A DNA stretch of 64,000 nt from M0108 sp963841065 (GTDB lineage: Bacteria > Pseudomonadota > Gammaproteobacteria > Chromatiales > Chromatiaceae), in NCBI GenBank assembly GCA_963841065.1, contig CAWJBI010000058.1:62001-126000 (forward strand). The letters run 5' to 3'. The notes below the pieces were generated by a model. The model searched no databases. It was not told where the DNA came from and saw only the letters and a list, made by a program, of their open reading frames with translations. Position 1 is the stretch's first letter, and each line of letters starts with the position of its first letter. Below are positions 63,740 through 64,000 of this stretch, in pieces. The translations under genes and the position numbers were made by a program.

Positions 63740-64000
63740 ATGCTGCATCTTCTTGACCCGCGGGACCCGACCGCGCCCTTCCCCGACGTCTCCCTGGCGG
63801 AGCGCGAGCCCGACGGCCTGCTCGCCATCGGCGGCGACCTGGACCCACGACGCTTGCTCAACGCCTACCGCCACGGCATTTTTCCCTGGTTCAACGCCGG
63901 CGATCCCATCCTCTGGTGGAGCCCGGACCCCCGGACCGTGCTGCCGCCGAACCGGGTCCATATCTCCCGCAGCCTGGCGAAGACCCTGCGCCGGGGACAC
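63740..64000 (+). CDS. aat: Leucyl/phenylalanyl-tRNA-protein transferase, N-terminal part (cut by window edge)
   Basis: Enzyme of the N-end rule pathway that transfers Leu or Phe from tRNA to proteins starting with Arg or Lys, marking them for ClpAP. The visible 87 residues show the family signature: FPDVSLAEREPDGLLAIGGDL, RRLLNAYRHGIFPWFNAGDPILWWSPDPRTVLPP and HISRSLAKTL. The ATG at 63740 gives MLHLLDPRDPTAPFP. The remaining part, including most of the catalytic domain, lies beyond the window. Confidence 0.93.
   Translation, partial: MLHLLDPRDPTAPFPDVSLAEREPDGLLAIGGDLDPRRLLNAYRHGIFPWFNAGDPILWWSPDPRTVLPPNRVHISRSLAKTLRRGH

Noticed and set aside
1..64000. tRNA genes, rRNA, CRISPR arrays, insertion sequences
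   Set aside because: I scanned for T-loop patterns, regularly spaced short repeats and transposase motifs and saw none; a tool-based scan would be needed to exclude them.

Overview
The window looks like a high-GC gammaproteobacterial chromosome segment, most likely from a purple sulfur bacterium (Chromatiaceae-like). The evidence is the very high GC, the gammaproteobacterial accA-tilS order, the Pit/DUF47 pairs, and a Gly/Tyr-rich exported protein (33653-34009) that resembles the sulfur globule envelope proteins of this family. I saw no rRNA, tRNA, CRISPR array or insertion sequence.

Region 1 (1-24292) is a dense inorganic-ion transport island: two NhaD-type Na+/H+ antiporters, four CNNM/CorB-type Mg2+ transporters, two Pit phosphate transporters each preceded by its DUF47/PhoU-like partner, an NptA-type Na+/phosphate transporter with a PhoU tail, a UspA protein and an MgtE Mg2+ channel. 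Interspersed are a P-loop NTPase/FHA-phosphoesterase pair, a membrane-anchored helical-repeat protein and a HAMP sensor without an output domain. Pit proteins import metal-phosphate, CNNM proteins can exchange Mg2+ for Na+, NhaD expels Na+ and NptA moves phosphate with Na+, so these genes may together uncouple phosphate from Mg2+ and Na+ fluxes.

Region 2 (24276-44417) is mostly housekeeping and metabolism: tilS, accA, a thioredoxin/DsbD-like membrane fusion, the ribosome-rescue hydrolase arfB, an endonuclease III-like glycosylase, a GlgC paralogue that has lost its catalytic motifs, ppc, the sulfur-globule-like protein, a DeaD-type RNA helicase, a DUF2272 lipoprotein, a secreted protein with cysteine-peptidase-like features, a dicarboxylate/amino-acid symporter, a stand-alone murE and a GH3 glucosidase.

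Region 3 (44568-53299) is accessory and decayed: a MAPEG protein, an L,D-transpeptidase remnant, a VapBC module with a palindromic operator, a fused nuclease-methylase with a broken specificity subunit, a broken Yellow/MRJP-like secreted protein, and a second toxin-antitoxin pair whose toxin is fused tail-to-tail to a truncated S66 peptidase gene.

Region 4 (53368-64000) holds a complete polyamine ABC transporter (potFGHI order), an OmpA-family coiled-coil protein, a 100-bp highly structured element, a CbiX-like chelatase overlapping hrpB, a small unknown gene and the start of aat.

An important caveat: at least a dozen otherwise well-conserved genes carry single-base frameshifts, often in homopolymers or G/C runs. 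Uncorrected sequencing indels are the simplest explanation for most of these, so those genes are annotated at full length with break points given. Regions with several shifts or lost ends (hsdS, the MRJP-like gene, the vapC/S66 junction) may be true pseudogenes.
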